A stretch of 64,000 bases of DNA from Myxocyprinus asiaticus (Eukaryota; Chordata; Actinopteri; Cypriniformes; Catostomidae): assembly GCF_019703515.2 (NCBI RefSeq), contig NC_059368.1, positions 34,932,735-34,996,734 of the forward strand, in the 5' to 3' direction. The notes under the pieces are model-generated. The model was not told the DNA's origin, did no database searches, and saw nothing but the letters and a program-made list of their open reading frames with translations. Below, one piece after another: positions 52,685 to 63,298 of the stretch (within the stretch, counting starts at the first letter, position 1; each line of letters begins with the position of its first letter). Made by a program: the position numbers and the translations under genes.

Positions 52685-53622
52685 AAGGAATAGTTCACCC
52701 AAAAATGAAAATTTGCTGATAATTTACTCACCCTCAGGCCATCCAAGATGTATCTGAGTTTGTTTCTTCATCACAACAGAATTTAAGACTTTTAGGATTT
52801 CATTTCAGGCCTCCTCCTCTAAACAATGCAAATCAAGGTCCTCCATTTTTTGATGGTGCAAAATGCATATTTAGGGTGCATCAAAATAATCCACAGGACT
52901 CCAGTCGACAAATAACGTTTTTCTGAACGCAAATGATTGATTATTTTTAGAAACAAAACAATACTTATACACATTTTAACTACAGATGTTCACTTCCATA
53001 CATCTCTGTGACGTGCGCTCATCAGAGGGATGATGTAAGCTCATTGGTAAGGTCACGTGTCACGTGGAGGAGTCAGGAAGCGTGACATTGTTTACATTGT
53101 TTTTTTTTTATTTTATTATTATTTGGAAATGTTTTTTATTTTTTATTTTATATTGTTTTGAAATTGTTTTGGACTGTTTTGGTTTGTGAACGGCACAAGT
53201 TTCTCTTGTAAACAATGATGCGCTTCCTGACTCCTCCACGTGACGAGTGACCTTACCAACGAGCTTATGTTATTCCTCTCATGAGCGCATGTCACAGAGA
53301 TGTATGGAAGCGAACATTTGTAGTTAAAAAGTATATAAGTATTGTTTTGTTTCTCAAAATAATCAATCGTTTGGGTTCAGAAGAACTTTATTTGTCGACT
53401 GGAGTCATGTGGATTATTTTGATGCACTCTAAATATGCATTTTTGACTGTCAAAAAATGGAGGACATTCACTTGCATTGTTTAGAGGAGGAGACATGAAA
53501 TTAAATCCTAACAGTCTTAAATTCTGTTTTGATGAAGAAAGAAACTCAGATACATCTTGGATGGCCTGAGGGTGAGTAAATTATCAGCAAATTTTCATTT
53601 TTGGGTGAACTATTCCTTTAAG
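52685..53622. repeat. Long palindromic foldback element
   Basis: AGGAATAGTTCACCCAAAAA at the left is matched by TTTTTGGGTGAACTATTCCT at the right. The arms continue for about 400 bp (for example AACAATGCAAATCAAGGTCC versus GGACATTCACTTGCATTGTT, and AGGTCACGTGTCACGTGGAG versus CTCCACGTGACGAGTGACCT). The spacer at about 53100-53170 is T-rich. Same end family as 1297. Confidence 0.88.
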
Positions 53623-54060
53623 ACTGTGGCAGGGACTTTGACAGTAGTGTTTTTTGGTCAAATGGCTTCTTTACAGCATTCATGCTACAGCTTAAGTCAG
53701 AAGTTAACAAACTTAGGTTGAAGTCATTACCACTCCACAGATTTCATATTAGCAAACTATAGTTTTGGCAAGTCATTTAGGACATCTACTTTGTGCATGA
53801 CACAAGTAATTTTTCCAACAGTTGTTTACAGACAGACTGTTTCACTTTTAATCGACTATATCACAATTCCAGTGGGTAAGAAGTTTACATACACTAAGTT
53901 AACCGTGCCTTTAAGCAGCTTGGAAAATTCCAGAAAATGATGTCAATCCTTTAGACAATTAGCCAATTAGCTTATGATAGGAGGTGTACTGAATTGGAGG
54001 TGCATCTGTGGATGTATTTTAAGGCCTACCTTCAAACTCAGTGCCTCTTTGCTTGACATC

Positions 54061-55031
54061 ATGGGAAAATCAAAAGAAATCAGCCAAGACCTCAGAAAAA
54101 TATTGTGGACCTCCACAAGTCTTGTTCATCCTTTGGAGCAATTTCCAAATGCCTGAAGGTACCACGTTAATCTGTACAAACAATAGTACACAAGTATAAA
54201 CACCATGGGACCACGCAGCCATCATACCGCTCAGGAAGGAGATGCACGCTGTCTCCTAGAGATGAATGAAGTTTGGTGAGGAAAGTGTAAATCAATCCCA
54301 GAACAACAGCAAAGGACCTTGTGAAGATGCTGGAGGAAACAGGTAGACAAGTATCTATATCCACAGTAAAACGAGTCCTATATTGACATAACCTGAAAGA
54401 TTGCTCAGCAAGGAAGAATCCACAGCACCAAAAATGCCATAAAAAAGCCAGACTACAGTTTGCAAGTGCACATGGAGACAAAGATCTTACTTTTTGGAGA
54501 AATGTCCTCTGGTCTAATGAAACAAAAATTTAACTGTTTGGCCATAATGACCATCTTTATGTTTGGAGGAAAAAGGGTGAGGATTGCAAGCCGAAGAACA
54601 CCATCCCAGCCGTGAAGCATGTGGGGGTGCTTTGCTGCAGGAGGGACTGGTGCACTTCACAAAATAGATGGCATCATGAAGAAGGAAAATTTTGAGGGTA
54701 TATTGAAGCAACATCTCAAGACATCAGCCAGGAAGTTTAAGCTTGGTCGCAAATGGACAATGACCCCAAGCATACCTCCAAAATTGTACCAAAATGGCTT
54801 AAAGACAACAAAGTCAAGATATTGGAGTGGCCATCACAAAGCCCTGACCTCAATCCAATAGAAAATTTGTGGGCAGAACTGAAAAAGTGTGTGAAAGCAA
54901 GAGGCCTATAAACCTGACTCAGTTACACTAGTTCTGTCTAGAGGAATGGGCCAAAATTCCATTTTGTGGAAGGCTACCCAAAACATTTGACCCAAGTTAT
55001 ACAATTTAAAAGCAATGTTACCAAATACTAA
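54061..55031 (+). pseudogene. Sleeping-Beauty-like transposase pseudogene
   Basis: Starts MGKSKEISQDLR and ends VIQFKSNVTKY and a stop. Recognisable pieces lie in several frames: [58 protein letters not shown] and [11 protein letters not shown]. At the first catalytic site the codon is AAT (WSNETKI instead of WSDETKI), followed at once by TAA. Several frameshifts and stops elsewhere. Confidence 0.88.
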
Positions 55032-55106
55032 CAAAGTGTGGGAATGTGATGAAAGAAATAATAGCTGAAATAAATCATTCCCATTTCACATTCTTTTTTC
55101 TTATTA

Positions 55107-56672
55107 CAGTGCATCCGGAAAGTATTCACAGTGCTTCACTTTTTCCACATTTTGTTATGTTACAGCCTTATTCCAAAATGGATTAAATTCATTATTTTCC
55201 TCAAAATTCTACAAACAATACCCCATAATGACAACATGAAAGAAGTTCGTTTGACAGCCTTTGCTCAATACTTTGTTGAAGCACCTTTGGCACCAATTAC
55301 AGCCTCAAGTCTATTTGAGTATGATGCTACAAGCTTGGCACACCTATTTTGGGGCAGTTTCTCCCATTCTTCTTTGCAGGACCTCTCAAGCTCCATCAGG
55401 TTGGATGGGGAGCGTCGGTGCACAGCCATTTTCAGATCTCTCCAGAGATGTTCAGTCGGGTTCAAGTCTGGGCTCTGGCTGGACCACTCAAGGACATTCG
55501 CAGAGTTGTCCCGGAGCCACTCCGTTGTTATCTTGGCTGTGTCCTTAGGGTCGTTGTGCTGTTGGAAGATGAACCTTTGCCCCAGTCTGAGGTCCAGAGT
55601 GCTCTGGAGCAGGTTTTCATCAAGGATGTCTCTGTACATTGCTGCATTCATCTTTCCCTCGATCCTGACTAGTCTCCCAGTTGCTGCCGCTGAAAAACAT
55701 CCCCACAGCATGATGCTGCCACCACCATGCTTCACTGTAGGGATGGTATTGGCCAGTTGATGAGCAGTGCCTGGTTTCCTCCAGAAATGACACTTGCCAT
55801 TCAGGCCAAAGAGTTCAATCTTTGTTTCTCATGGTCTGAGAGTCCTTCAGGTGCCTTTTGGCAAACTCCAGGTGGGCTGTCATGTGCCTTTTACTGAGGA
55901 GTGGCTTCTGTCTGGTCACTCTACCATACAGGCCTGATTGGTGGAGTGCTGCAGAGATGGTTGTTCTTCTGGAAGGTTCTCCTCTCTCCACAGAGAAATG
56001 CTGGAGCTCTGTCAGAGTGACCATCGGGTTCTTGGTCACCTCCCTGACTAAGGCCCTTCTCCCCCGATCGCTCAGTTTGGCCAGGCGGCCAGCTCTAGGA
56101 AGAGTCCTGGTGGTTCCAAACTTCTTCCATTTATGGATGATGGAGGCCACTGTACTCATTGCGACCTTCAATGCTGCAGACATTTTTCTGTACCCTTCCC
56201 CAGATCTGTGCCTCGATACAATCCTGTCTCGGAGGTCTACAGACAATTCCTTGGACTTCATGGCTTGGTTTGTGCTCTGACATGCACTGTTAACTGTGGG
56301 ACCTTATATAGACAGGTGTGTGCCTTTCCAAATCATGTCCAATCAACTGAATTTACCACAGGTGGACTCCAATCAAGTTGTAGAAACATCTCAAGGATGA
56401 TCAGTGGAAACAGGATTCACCTGAGCTCAATTTTGAGTGTCATGGCAAAGGCTGTGAATACTTATGTACATGTGATTTTTTTTTTTTTTTTTCGTTTTTT
56501 ATTTTTAATAAATTTGCAAAGATTTCAAACAAACTTCTTTCATGTTGTCATTATGGGGTATTGTTTGTAGAATTTTGAGGAAAATAATGAATTTAATCCA
56601 TTTTGGAATAAGGCTGTAACATAACAAAACGTGGAAAAAGTGAAGCGCTGTGAATACTTTCCGAATGCACTG
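55107..56672 (-). mobile_element. Tc1 element, CAGTGCATCYGGAAAGTA family, copy 2 (dead)
   Basis: Ends CAGTGCATCCGGAAAGTATT and AATACTTTCCGAATGCACTG; TA at 55105-55106 and 56673-56674. It landed in the T-rich tail of SINE copy D, splitting it. The arms are closely similar, so it is among the youngest insertions in this nested block. Confidence 0.92.
55265..56261 (-). pseudogene. Tc1 transposase pseudogene, copy 2
   Basis: The ATG at 56261 opens an unbroken 148 codons (MKSKELSVDLRDRIVSRHRS onward; helix-turn-helix YRKMSAALKVAMSTVASIIH), ending MRNKD and a stop at 55815. The junction is the same as in copy 1: the WSDETK segment is absent. A second open part (55735-55265) covers [15 protein letters not shown] through VIGAKGASTKY. 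There the second catalytic Asp is His (FQQHNDPKDTA), while the Glu (PTEHLWR) remains. Two of three catalytic positions are lost. Confidence 0.88.
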
Positions 56673-56674
56673 TA

Positions 56675-57097
56675 TTTAATTTTTTTTATTCCCTTTTCTC
56701 CCTAATTTGGAATGCCCAATTCCCACTACTTAGTAGGTTCTTGTGGTGGCGTGGTTACTCACCTCAATCCAGGTGGTTTAGGACAAGTCTTAGTTGCCTC
56801 TGCTTCTGAGACAGTCAATCCGTGCATCTTATCACGTGGCTCGTTGTGCATGACACCACGGAGACTCCCAGAATGTGGAGACTCATGCTACTCTCCACAA
56901 TCCACACACAACTTACCACACGCCCCATTGAGAGCGACCACGAGGAGATTACCCCATGTGACTCTACCCTCCCTAGCAACCAGGCCAATTTGGTTGCTTA
57001 GGAGACCTGGCTGGAGTCACTCGGCACACCCTGGATTTGAACTCACGACTCCAGGGGTGGTAGTCAGCGTCTATACTCGCTGAGTTACCCAGGCCCA
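56675..57097 (-). repeat. tRNA-derived SINE copy D
   Basis: Minus strand, from the T-rich tail and TAATTTGGAATGCCCAATTC to the tRNA-like head GAGTTACCCAGGCCC. Its tail was split from the sequence ending at 55106 by Tc1 copy 2. Target-site sequence CATTTCACATTCTT lies at about 55084 and again at about 57101. Confidence 0.85.
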
Positions 57098-57109
57098 CGA
57101 CATTTCACA

Positions 57110-57400
57110 TTCTTTTTTTTTCTCCCCTTTTCTCCCCAATTTGGAATGCCCAATACCCAATACACTCTAAGTCCTCATGGTGGCGTAGTGACTCACATCA
57201 ATCCGGGTGGCAGAGGACGAATCTCAGTTGCCTCCGCGTCTGAGACAGTCAATCTGCGCATCTTATCACGTGGCTTGTTGAGCACGTTACCACAGAGACC
57301 TAGCGCCTGTGGAGGCTTCACGCTATTCTCCGCGGCATCCACGCACAACTCACCACACGCCCTACCAAGAGCGAGAACCACATTATAGTGACCGCAGACA
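57110..57400 (-). repeat. tRNA-derived SINE copy E, head missing
   Basis: Tail and body only (CCCCAATTTGGAATGCCCAA to GAACCACATTATAGTGACCG); breaks off before the tRNA-like head at about 57400. Confidence 0.8.
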
Positions 57401-58145
57401 GTAAGCATAAACGTCATCAATACAACACCAGCTGTTAAATGAATGTCTTCTAAAGCGACACGATTGCTGCAAATATATCCTATTGTTTGCCAGTGATGAA
57501 GAAGGTCTTTATAAAGTTCAACACATTTGCAGCTTGTAAACAAGTTCTGCAGGTAAATACATTTTCCAAAAGTGTATCAAATCACGTAAACACATGAAAA
57601 AGTACCATGGTATTACCATGTTTTTTGGACATGTACCATTACCTGAACACACTATTTTAATACAATGGTAGGCTATATGAATATGGTAATCATTTAGCGA
57701 AGTACCATGGTATTTTTTTTAATTACCTGGGATCACCATGGAAATACAATAGTATATGAATATGGTAATCATATATCAGTTCACCATGGTAGTAACATTG
57801 TATTCTTTGGAGTACTTTGAAGCACCATGCAAATACAGAATGGTACATAAATATGGTAATTGTCTATCAAAGTACTATGATATTACCAACTGAAATCACA
57901 TTGTTATTGCCCAGAAATTTAGCCTCTGATGGTATATCCTGTAATTCTGTGTCTAGCTGCTGTATTTCTGTATTGTATAGATGAATATATAGATGAATAG
58001 TATACTGTATGTATGCAGAGTTTTTATACATGAATGTGCAAATGAAATTATGGGTATGGGTTTGTAGAGGTAGTAGTCTAAATCTGAAAAATAAAATGTA
58101 AAAATAGTGACTTTAAATGTTGAATACATCCTATTGTGAGAAAAA
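57401..58145. other. Foreign insert in the duplicated block; ACCATGGTA-rich
   Basis: 57600-57900 repeats TACCATGGTATT and ATATGGTAATCAT with variations, a common teleost low-order repeat. 57909-58135 is shared with 60083-60295. Confidence 0.6.
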
Positions 58146-58290
58146 TGTGGAAGGCTACCCAAAACGTTTGACCCAAGTTAAGCAATTTAAATTCAATGCT
58201 ACCAAATACTAACAAAGCATGGGAATGTGATGAAAGAAATAAAAGCTGAAATAAATAATTCCCTCTACTATTATTCTGACATTGCACATT
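58146..58290 (+). repeat. Second copy of the Sleeping-Beauty-type 3' region
   Basis: GGAAGGCTACCCAAAACGTT through GCTGAAATAAATAATTCCCT repeats 54968-55100. Both copies lack the right inner direct repeat, so that loss predates the duplication. Confidence 0.85.
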
Positions 58291-58706
58291 CTTTTTTATT
58301 TATTTTGTATTCCCTTTTCTCCCTAATTTGGAATTCCCACTACTTAGTAGGTCCTCGTGGTGGCTTGGTTACTCACCTCAATCCGGGTGGTGGAGGACAA
58401 GTCTCAGTTGCCCTTCACTTCTGAGACAGTCAATCCGCGCATCTTATCATGTGGCTCGTTGTGCATGACACCGCGGAGACTCCAGCTACTCTCCACGATC
58501 CACACACCGCATGCCCCACTGAGAGCGAGAACCACTAATTGCAACCATGAGGAGGTTACCCCATGTGACTCTAACCTCCCTAGTAACCAGGCCAATTTGG
58601 TTGCTTAGGAGACCTGGCTGGAGTCACTCAGCGCACACCCTGGATTCGAACTCACGACTCCAGGAGTGGTAGTCGGCATCAATTCTCGCTGAGCTATGCA
58701 AGCCCA
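58291..58706 (-). repeat. tRNA-derived SINE copy F
   Basis: Same family, minus strand, ending at the head GCTGAGCTATGCAAGCCCAT. Confidence 0.85.
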
Positions 58707-58713
58707 TGACATT

Positions 58714-59116
58714 TTCAATTTGGAATGCCCAATTCCCAATGCGCTCTAAGTCCTCGTGGTGGCGTAGTGAATTGCCTCAATCCGGGTGGCGGAGGACGAA
58801 TCTCCGTTGCCTCTGCATCTGAGACCATCAATCCGTGCATCTTATCATGTGGCTTGTTGTGTGTGTTACCGCGGAGATAGCACATGTGGAGGCTTCACGC
58901 TATTCTCCGCGGCATCCACGCACAACTCACCAAGAGCGAGAACCACATTATAGCGACCACAAGGAGGTTACCCCATGTGACTCTACCCTCCCTAGCAACC
59001 GGGCCAATTTGGTTGCTTAGGAGACCTGTCTGGAGTCACTCAGCACGCCCTGGATTCGAACTTGCGACTCCAGGGTTGGTGGTCAGTGTTTTTACTCGCT
59101 AAGCTACCCAGGCCCC
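58714..59116 (-). repeat. tRNA-derived SINE copy G, tail lost
   Basis: Starts at CAATTTGGAATGCCCAATTC without the T-rich tail and ends at the head GCTAAGCTACCCAGGCCCC. Immediately afterwards the Sleeping-Beauty-type 3' end resumes (CATTTCACATTCTTAAAATA). Confidence 0.85.
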
Positions 59117-60082
59117 AACATTTCACATTCTTAAAATAAAGTAGTGATCCTAACTGACCTAAGACAGGGAATGTTTTCTAAGATTAAATGCCAGGAATTG
59201 TGAAAAACTGAGTTTAAATGTATTTGGCTTAGGTGTATGTAAACTTCTGATTTCAACTGTATGTGTGATTAGAATTAAATGTTTCTTTTGTTGTTTTTGA
59301 TAAATAACCGACTGTAGAGAACAGGATATTAAAGGATTTACCAGCCAATAGCTAATCACAGACATTTTTTGAAGAACATGTGAGAGAGGTCCAGCATGTC
59401 TGTGAGAGAAACCGTGAATTCTGCAGGATCAGTTTCAGTCTCTTTCATGCCTCATGTAATCATCTCTGACTGCACTGAAAATAACACGATATATCACGAT
59501 ACATGGATCTAGCCTAAGTATAGATACAATATCGTGAGAAAAAGTATCGGATATATAGATATTGGATTGTATCAACACAGCCTTACTGCTGACTAGTTTT
59601 GATTCCTGATGGTGTGAACAGTTCTTCGTTCAACGTGCGCTGCCCCACTGAAAGAAGAAGTCTCTATTGAAGACAAGTACACCTATCCAAACACACCCAA
59701 CATTAATAACTAAGCAAGCTTAAATGGTGCAAATAAACAAGTCTATTTTTTCAAAAGTATAAAGCTTAAAAATGCAAATCGATCAACTAGTTTATCAGTA
59801 CAGCTATAATTACTTCAGAAGTACATAAAAATAGAACATATATTTTTTTAAACAAACACACATCACATGCACAAATTAATAAATATATTTAATGAAATTC
59901 TGTGCAAATGAATAAGAAAGAATTAATTACCAAATTAAGGTATGCTACAGTAGATGATATTTGCACTTACTGTAAAAAGTGGCATATGCTATTTGCACCC
60001 TGGTGTATAATAAAACAGTATTTAATCTAATAATTAATGTGATGGAGCTTAACTAAATCGCTCACACACAAACACACACAAG

Positions 60083-60415
60083 AAATTTAGCCTCTGATAT
60101 AGCCTGTAATTATTTCCTAGCTGCTGTATTTCTGTATTGTATAGATGAATATATAGATGAATAGTATACTGTATGTACGAGTTTTTATACAGGAATGTGC
60201 AAATGAAATTATGGGTATGGGTTTGTAGAAGTAGTAGTCTAAATCTGAAAAATAAAATGTAAAAATAGTGATTTTTCATATTGAACACATATGTTTGTAG
60301 AGGTAGTAGAATAAAAATGAAAAATAAAATGTAAAAATAGTAACTTTAAATGTTGAACACATGGGTTTGTATAAGTAGCATGTCTAAATATGAATTTACA
60401 TGTTGTTGTTTTTTT
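60083..60415. repeat. Repeat shared with 57909-58135
   Basis: AGAAATTTAGCCTCTGAT, GCTGCTGTATTTCTGTATTG, TATAGATGAATAGTATACTG and GGGTATGGGTTTGTAGA occur in both. A third partial copy of the last ~80 bp follows at 60296-60400. Confidence 0.85.
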
Positions 60416-60449
60416 TTTACGTGCACATACCATTCAGAGGCTCCTGAGA

Positions 60450-61258
60450 AATATGGCATCCTCAGCGATAGCCACCCCGCTTGGGTTGATGCATATGAGA
60501 CCACTTCAGCATTGGCTTCAGAGATGGGCATGGTGCCGCGGGACACATCGCGTGGTCATCACGCCGGTCTGTCACCATCTTTTCAGCCCTTGGACCGACC
60601 TCTCGTTTCTACGGGCAGGTTTTCCCCCAGAGCAAGACTCCAGCGAGTCGTGGTAATGACAGACACCTCCAAAATGGGCTCGGGCACTGTTTGCAGCGGG
60701 CACACAGCCGCCGGCTTATGGACGGGCCCGCTACTTCATTGGCACATCAACTGCCTCGAGTTGCTGTCAATTCTGCTTGCCCTGCGGAGGTTCCGGCCAT
60801 TGATCCAGGGCAAGCACATGTTAGTTCGGAAAGACAACATGGCAATGGTAGCATATGTCAACCGCCAAGGCGGTCTGCGCTCTCATTGTATGTCACAACT
60901 CGCCCGCCGTCTCCTCCTCTGGAGTCAGCAGCACTTCAAGTCGCTGTGAGCCACTCACATCCTGGGCGACCTCAACACTACAGCAGACGCGCTGTCACGG
61001 CAGGTTACCCTCAGGGGAGAGTGGAGACTCCACCTTCAGGTGGTCCAGCTGATTTGGAGTCGATTCGGACAGGCACAGGTAGACCTGTTCGCCTCCCAAG
61101 AATCCTCCCACTGCCCGCTCTGGTACGCCCTGACTGAGGCACCCCTCGGCATAGATGTGCTGGCACACAGCTGGCCTCCTGGTCTACGCAAATATGCGTT
61201 TCCCCCAGTGAGCCTACTTGCAAGGTCAGGGAGAATGAGGAGCAGGTCGTCCTGGTAG
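60450..61258 (+). pseudogene. DIRS RNase H region, frameshifted
   Basis: [56 protein letters not shown] and [20 protein letters not shown] supply the catalytic D-E-D of RNase H. The usual RTDN is RKDN. A TGA near 60947 and a frame change follow. Downstream come [20 protein letters not shown] and [20 protein letters not shown], the conserved linker before the recombinase. Confidence 0.75.
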
Positions 61259-61309
61259 CACCCTACTGGCCCACCCAGATGTGGTTCTCGGACCTCACGC
61301 TCATTGCGG

Positions 61310-62253
61310 TGGTAGACATGATCACTCAGTCTAGGGCCCCCTCTACGAGGCGCCTGTATGCCTTTAAGTGGCGTCTGTTCGCTAAGTGAGAGATGCGCAG
61401 TCGGATCGGTGCTTTCCTTCCTGAAGGAGAGGTTGGATGGGCAGCTGTCCCCTTCCACCTTGAAGGTGTACGTTGCTGCTATAGCAGCACACTACAACAC
61501 AGTGGACTGTAAGTCCTTAGGGAAGCACGACCTGATCATCAGGTTCCTGAGAGGCTGAATCCCTCCAGACCATGCCTCGTTCCCTCATGGGACCTCTCTG
61601 TAGTTCTTCAGGGTCTACAGAGAGCCCCCTTTGCCTTAAGCTCAGCTGACTGCAAAGGGTCACTCTCTTTGAAGACTGCCCTCCTGACTGCGCTCCCTTC
61701 CATCAAGAGGGTAGGAGACCTGCAGGTGTTCTCTGTCAACGAAACGTGCCTGGAGTCCGTCCGGGCTACTCACACGTGATCCTGAGACCCCGACCGGGCT
61801 ATGTGCCCAAGATTCCCACGACCTCTTTTAGGGACCAGGTGGTGAACCTGCGAGCGCTGACCCAGGAGGAGGCAGACCCAGCCCTGTCATTTCTGTGTCC
61901 GGTGCGCGCTTTACGCATTTATTTGGATCGCACGCAGAGCTTTCTCTGAGAAACTCTTTGTCTGCTTTGGTGCACAGTGGAAAGGAAGCGCTGTCTCCAA
62001 GCAGAGGATTGCCCACTGGCTCATTGATGCCATTGCTATGGCATATCACGCCCAGGACGTGCTGCCCCTGGTAGGGCTACGAGCCCATTCTACCAGGGGT
62101 ATAGCGGCGTCCTGGGCCCTGACCAGGGGTGCCTCTCTAACAGACATTTGCAGAGCAGCGGGCTGGGCAACACCCAACACCTTTGCAAGGTTCTACAACC
62201 TACGGGTGGAACCGGTTTCATCCCAGGTAGTGGCACACAATACAAGCGGATAA
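61310..62253 (+). pseudogene. DIRS tyrosine recombinase, broken
   Basis: Pieces in different frames: VVDMITQSRAPSTRRLYAFK (stop near 61388), SFLKERLDGQLSPSTLKVYV (61400-61558), LRPRPGYVPKIPTTSFRDQV (61746-61949) and AHSTRGIAASWALTRGASLT, then [19 protein letters not shown] (62038-62253). The HxxR and Tyr motifs are still readable, but several frameshifts make it inactive. Confidence 0.8.
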
Positions 62254-62629
62254 GCCCGGGATAGCCGGCCGGGTGTATCACTTGCACATAGCGCCTTTCA
62301 CCTCCTCTGAGCTGAAGACGTGCGCCATTAATTCCCAGTTGTTCACAAACTATGTACCCTGGTTGACTTCCTCCGAGCCCTGTGGCAGTCGAGTCTTCGG
62401 AGAGACTCGCTGCCGGCCCAGTACACGTGCTAACTAAGAGCACTGTTCTGGGGTAGGTGCTCCGCATGTGGTGGTTCCCTGTAAGGTAACCCCATGCGAT
62501 GTATATCTTCCGCTAATTTGTTTCCCTATTGGCAAACTGCGTCTTCCTTGGGCAAAGCCCCCTCTGCCACAGTCTCCATGTTTGTAGTAACTCCTCCCCC
62601 GTTGGGTAGGATCTACCATGAGACTCTCC

Positions 62630-63298
62630 ACATGGTCAGCAAGACCATGTGACATATTTTTCCACTTAAATATCCCACCCTCTCTTTGGGGGAGGTGTGG
62701 TCTCCGTGGTGTCCTCCCCTTGGTAGGGACACCCCCCGACTAGACCTGGTGGCCCAGTCGGATAATCCCCCTTGTTTTTTAGGGAGTGGAAAAAAAGAAG
62801 GGGAAAAGAGGCCACGACTGGGTTAGCCTGTCTCTATTTTTTGGGTAGTCAACTTGTCCCCAAAGGGCCATTCGACACTCATAACTATGTTGGGGGAGGT
62901 TATGATGTAGTGACACTAGGGGTCCCTATACAAAACGCCACAACTAGCTGAACTGTGTTATGTGAACTGGCGGTGTGTGACGGGCAGACTGCTGTGTGCC
63001 TTGTTGCCAGCACACCAGGCCATCACGTAACCTCCCACAATGCTCTTATGAGCGTCGAACGGTCCATTTGGAACAAGTCGGCTGCCCAACTATAGGGACA
63101 GGCTAACCCAGCCGAGGCCTCTTTTCCCTCTCTTTTCTCCCCAAAAAGAATGGAATTTGTTAACTGACTGGGAGCCATAAGTGTCTGCGTCGGGGGTGTC
63201 CCTCCCAAGGGGAAGACACCGCGGAGACCACACCCTGCCCAAAAGAGGGGGGGTGGGGGGGTATTCTGAGTAGAATACGTCACATGGTCTTACCAAGT
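62630..63298. repeat. Large inverted repeat at DIRS copy 2 end
   Basis: The left arm at 62630-62905 (GACCATGTGACATATTTTTC, GGAGGTGTGGTCTCCGTGGT, AAGAGGCCACGACTGGGTTA) reappears inverted at about 63298-63050 (ACGTCACATGGTCTTACC, CCGCGGAGACCACACCCTGC, TAACCCAGCCGAGGCCTCTT). The turn is near ATGTAGTGACACTAGGGGTC at about 62905-62925. Confidence 0.8.

Larger units (their letters stand above)
53688..59259 (+). mobile_element. Sleeping-Beauty-type Tc1 element with IR/DR end, split by SINEs and another Tc1
   Basis: Left end CAGCTTAAGTCAGAAGTTAA; right end GTAAACTTCTGATTTCAACTG; TA at 53686-53687 and 59260-59261. An inner direct repeat at about 53871-53905 (CCAGTGGGTAAGAAGTTTAC, then ATACACTAAGTT) gives the IR/DR structure known from Sleeping Beauty relatives. 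It carries a dead transposase (54061-55031). The right third is expanded by nested insertions. Confidence 0.88.
50834..59585. mobile_element. Outer hAT-like element split by nested insertions
   Basis: The left end TAGGGCTGGGTATTG (50834) matches the inverse of the right end CAACACAGCCTTA (59573-59585). Both are followed inward by CGATATAT-type sequence. Flanks are CTGCTGTC (50826-50833) and CTGCTGAC (59586-59593), 7 of 8 identical, as for a hAT target duplication. Removing the hAT at 50880, the palindrome at 52685 and the Tc1 block at 53688-59259 leaves about 0.85 kb of the original non-coding element. Confidence 0.6.
60420..63298 (+). mobile_element. DIRS-like retrotransposon, copy 2 (5'-truncated, inverted 3' junction)
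   Basis: Close relative of copy 1. It starts abruptly within the polymerase/RNase H region; gag and the left terminal repeat are absent. It then holds RNase H and a broken recombinase. From about 62905 the sequence turns round: the 3' region of another copy follows in inverse orientation. Confidence 0.85.
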
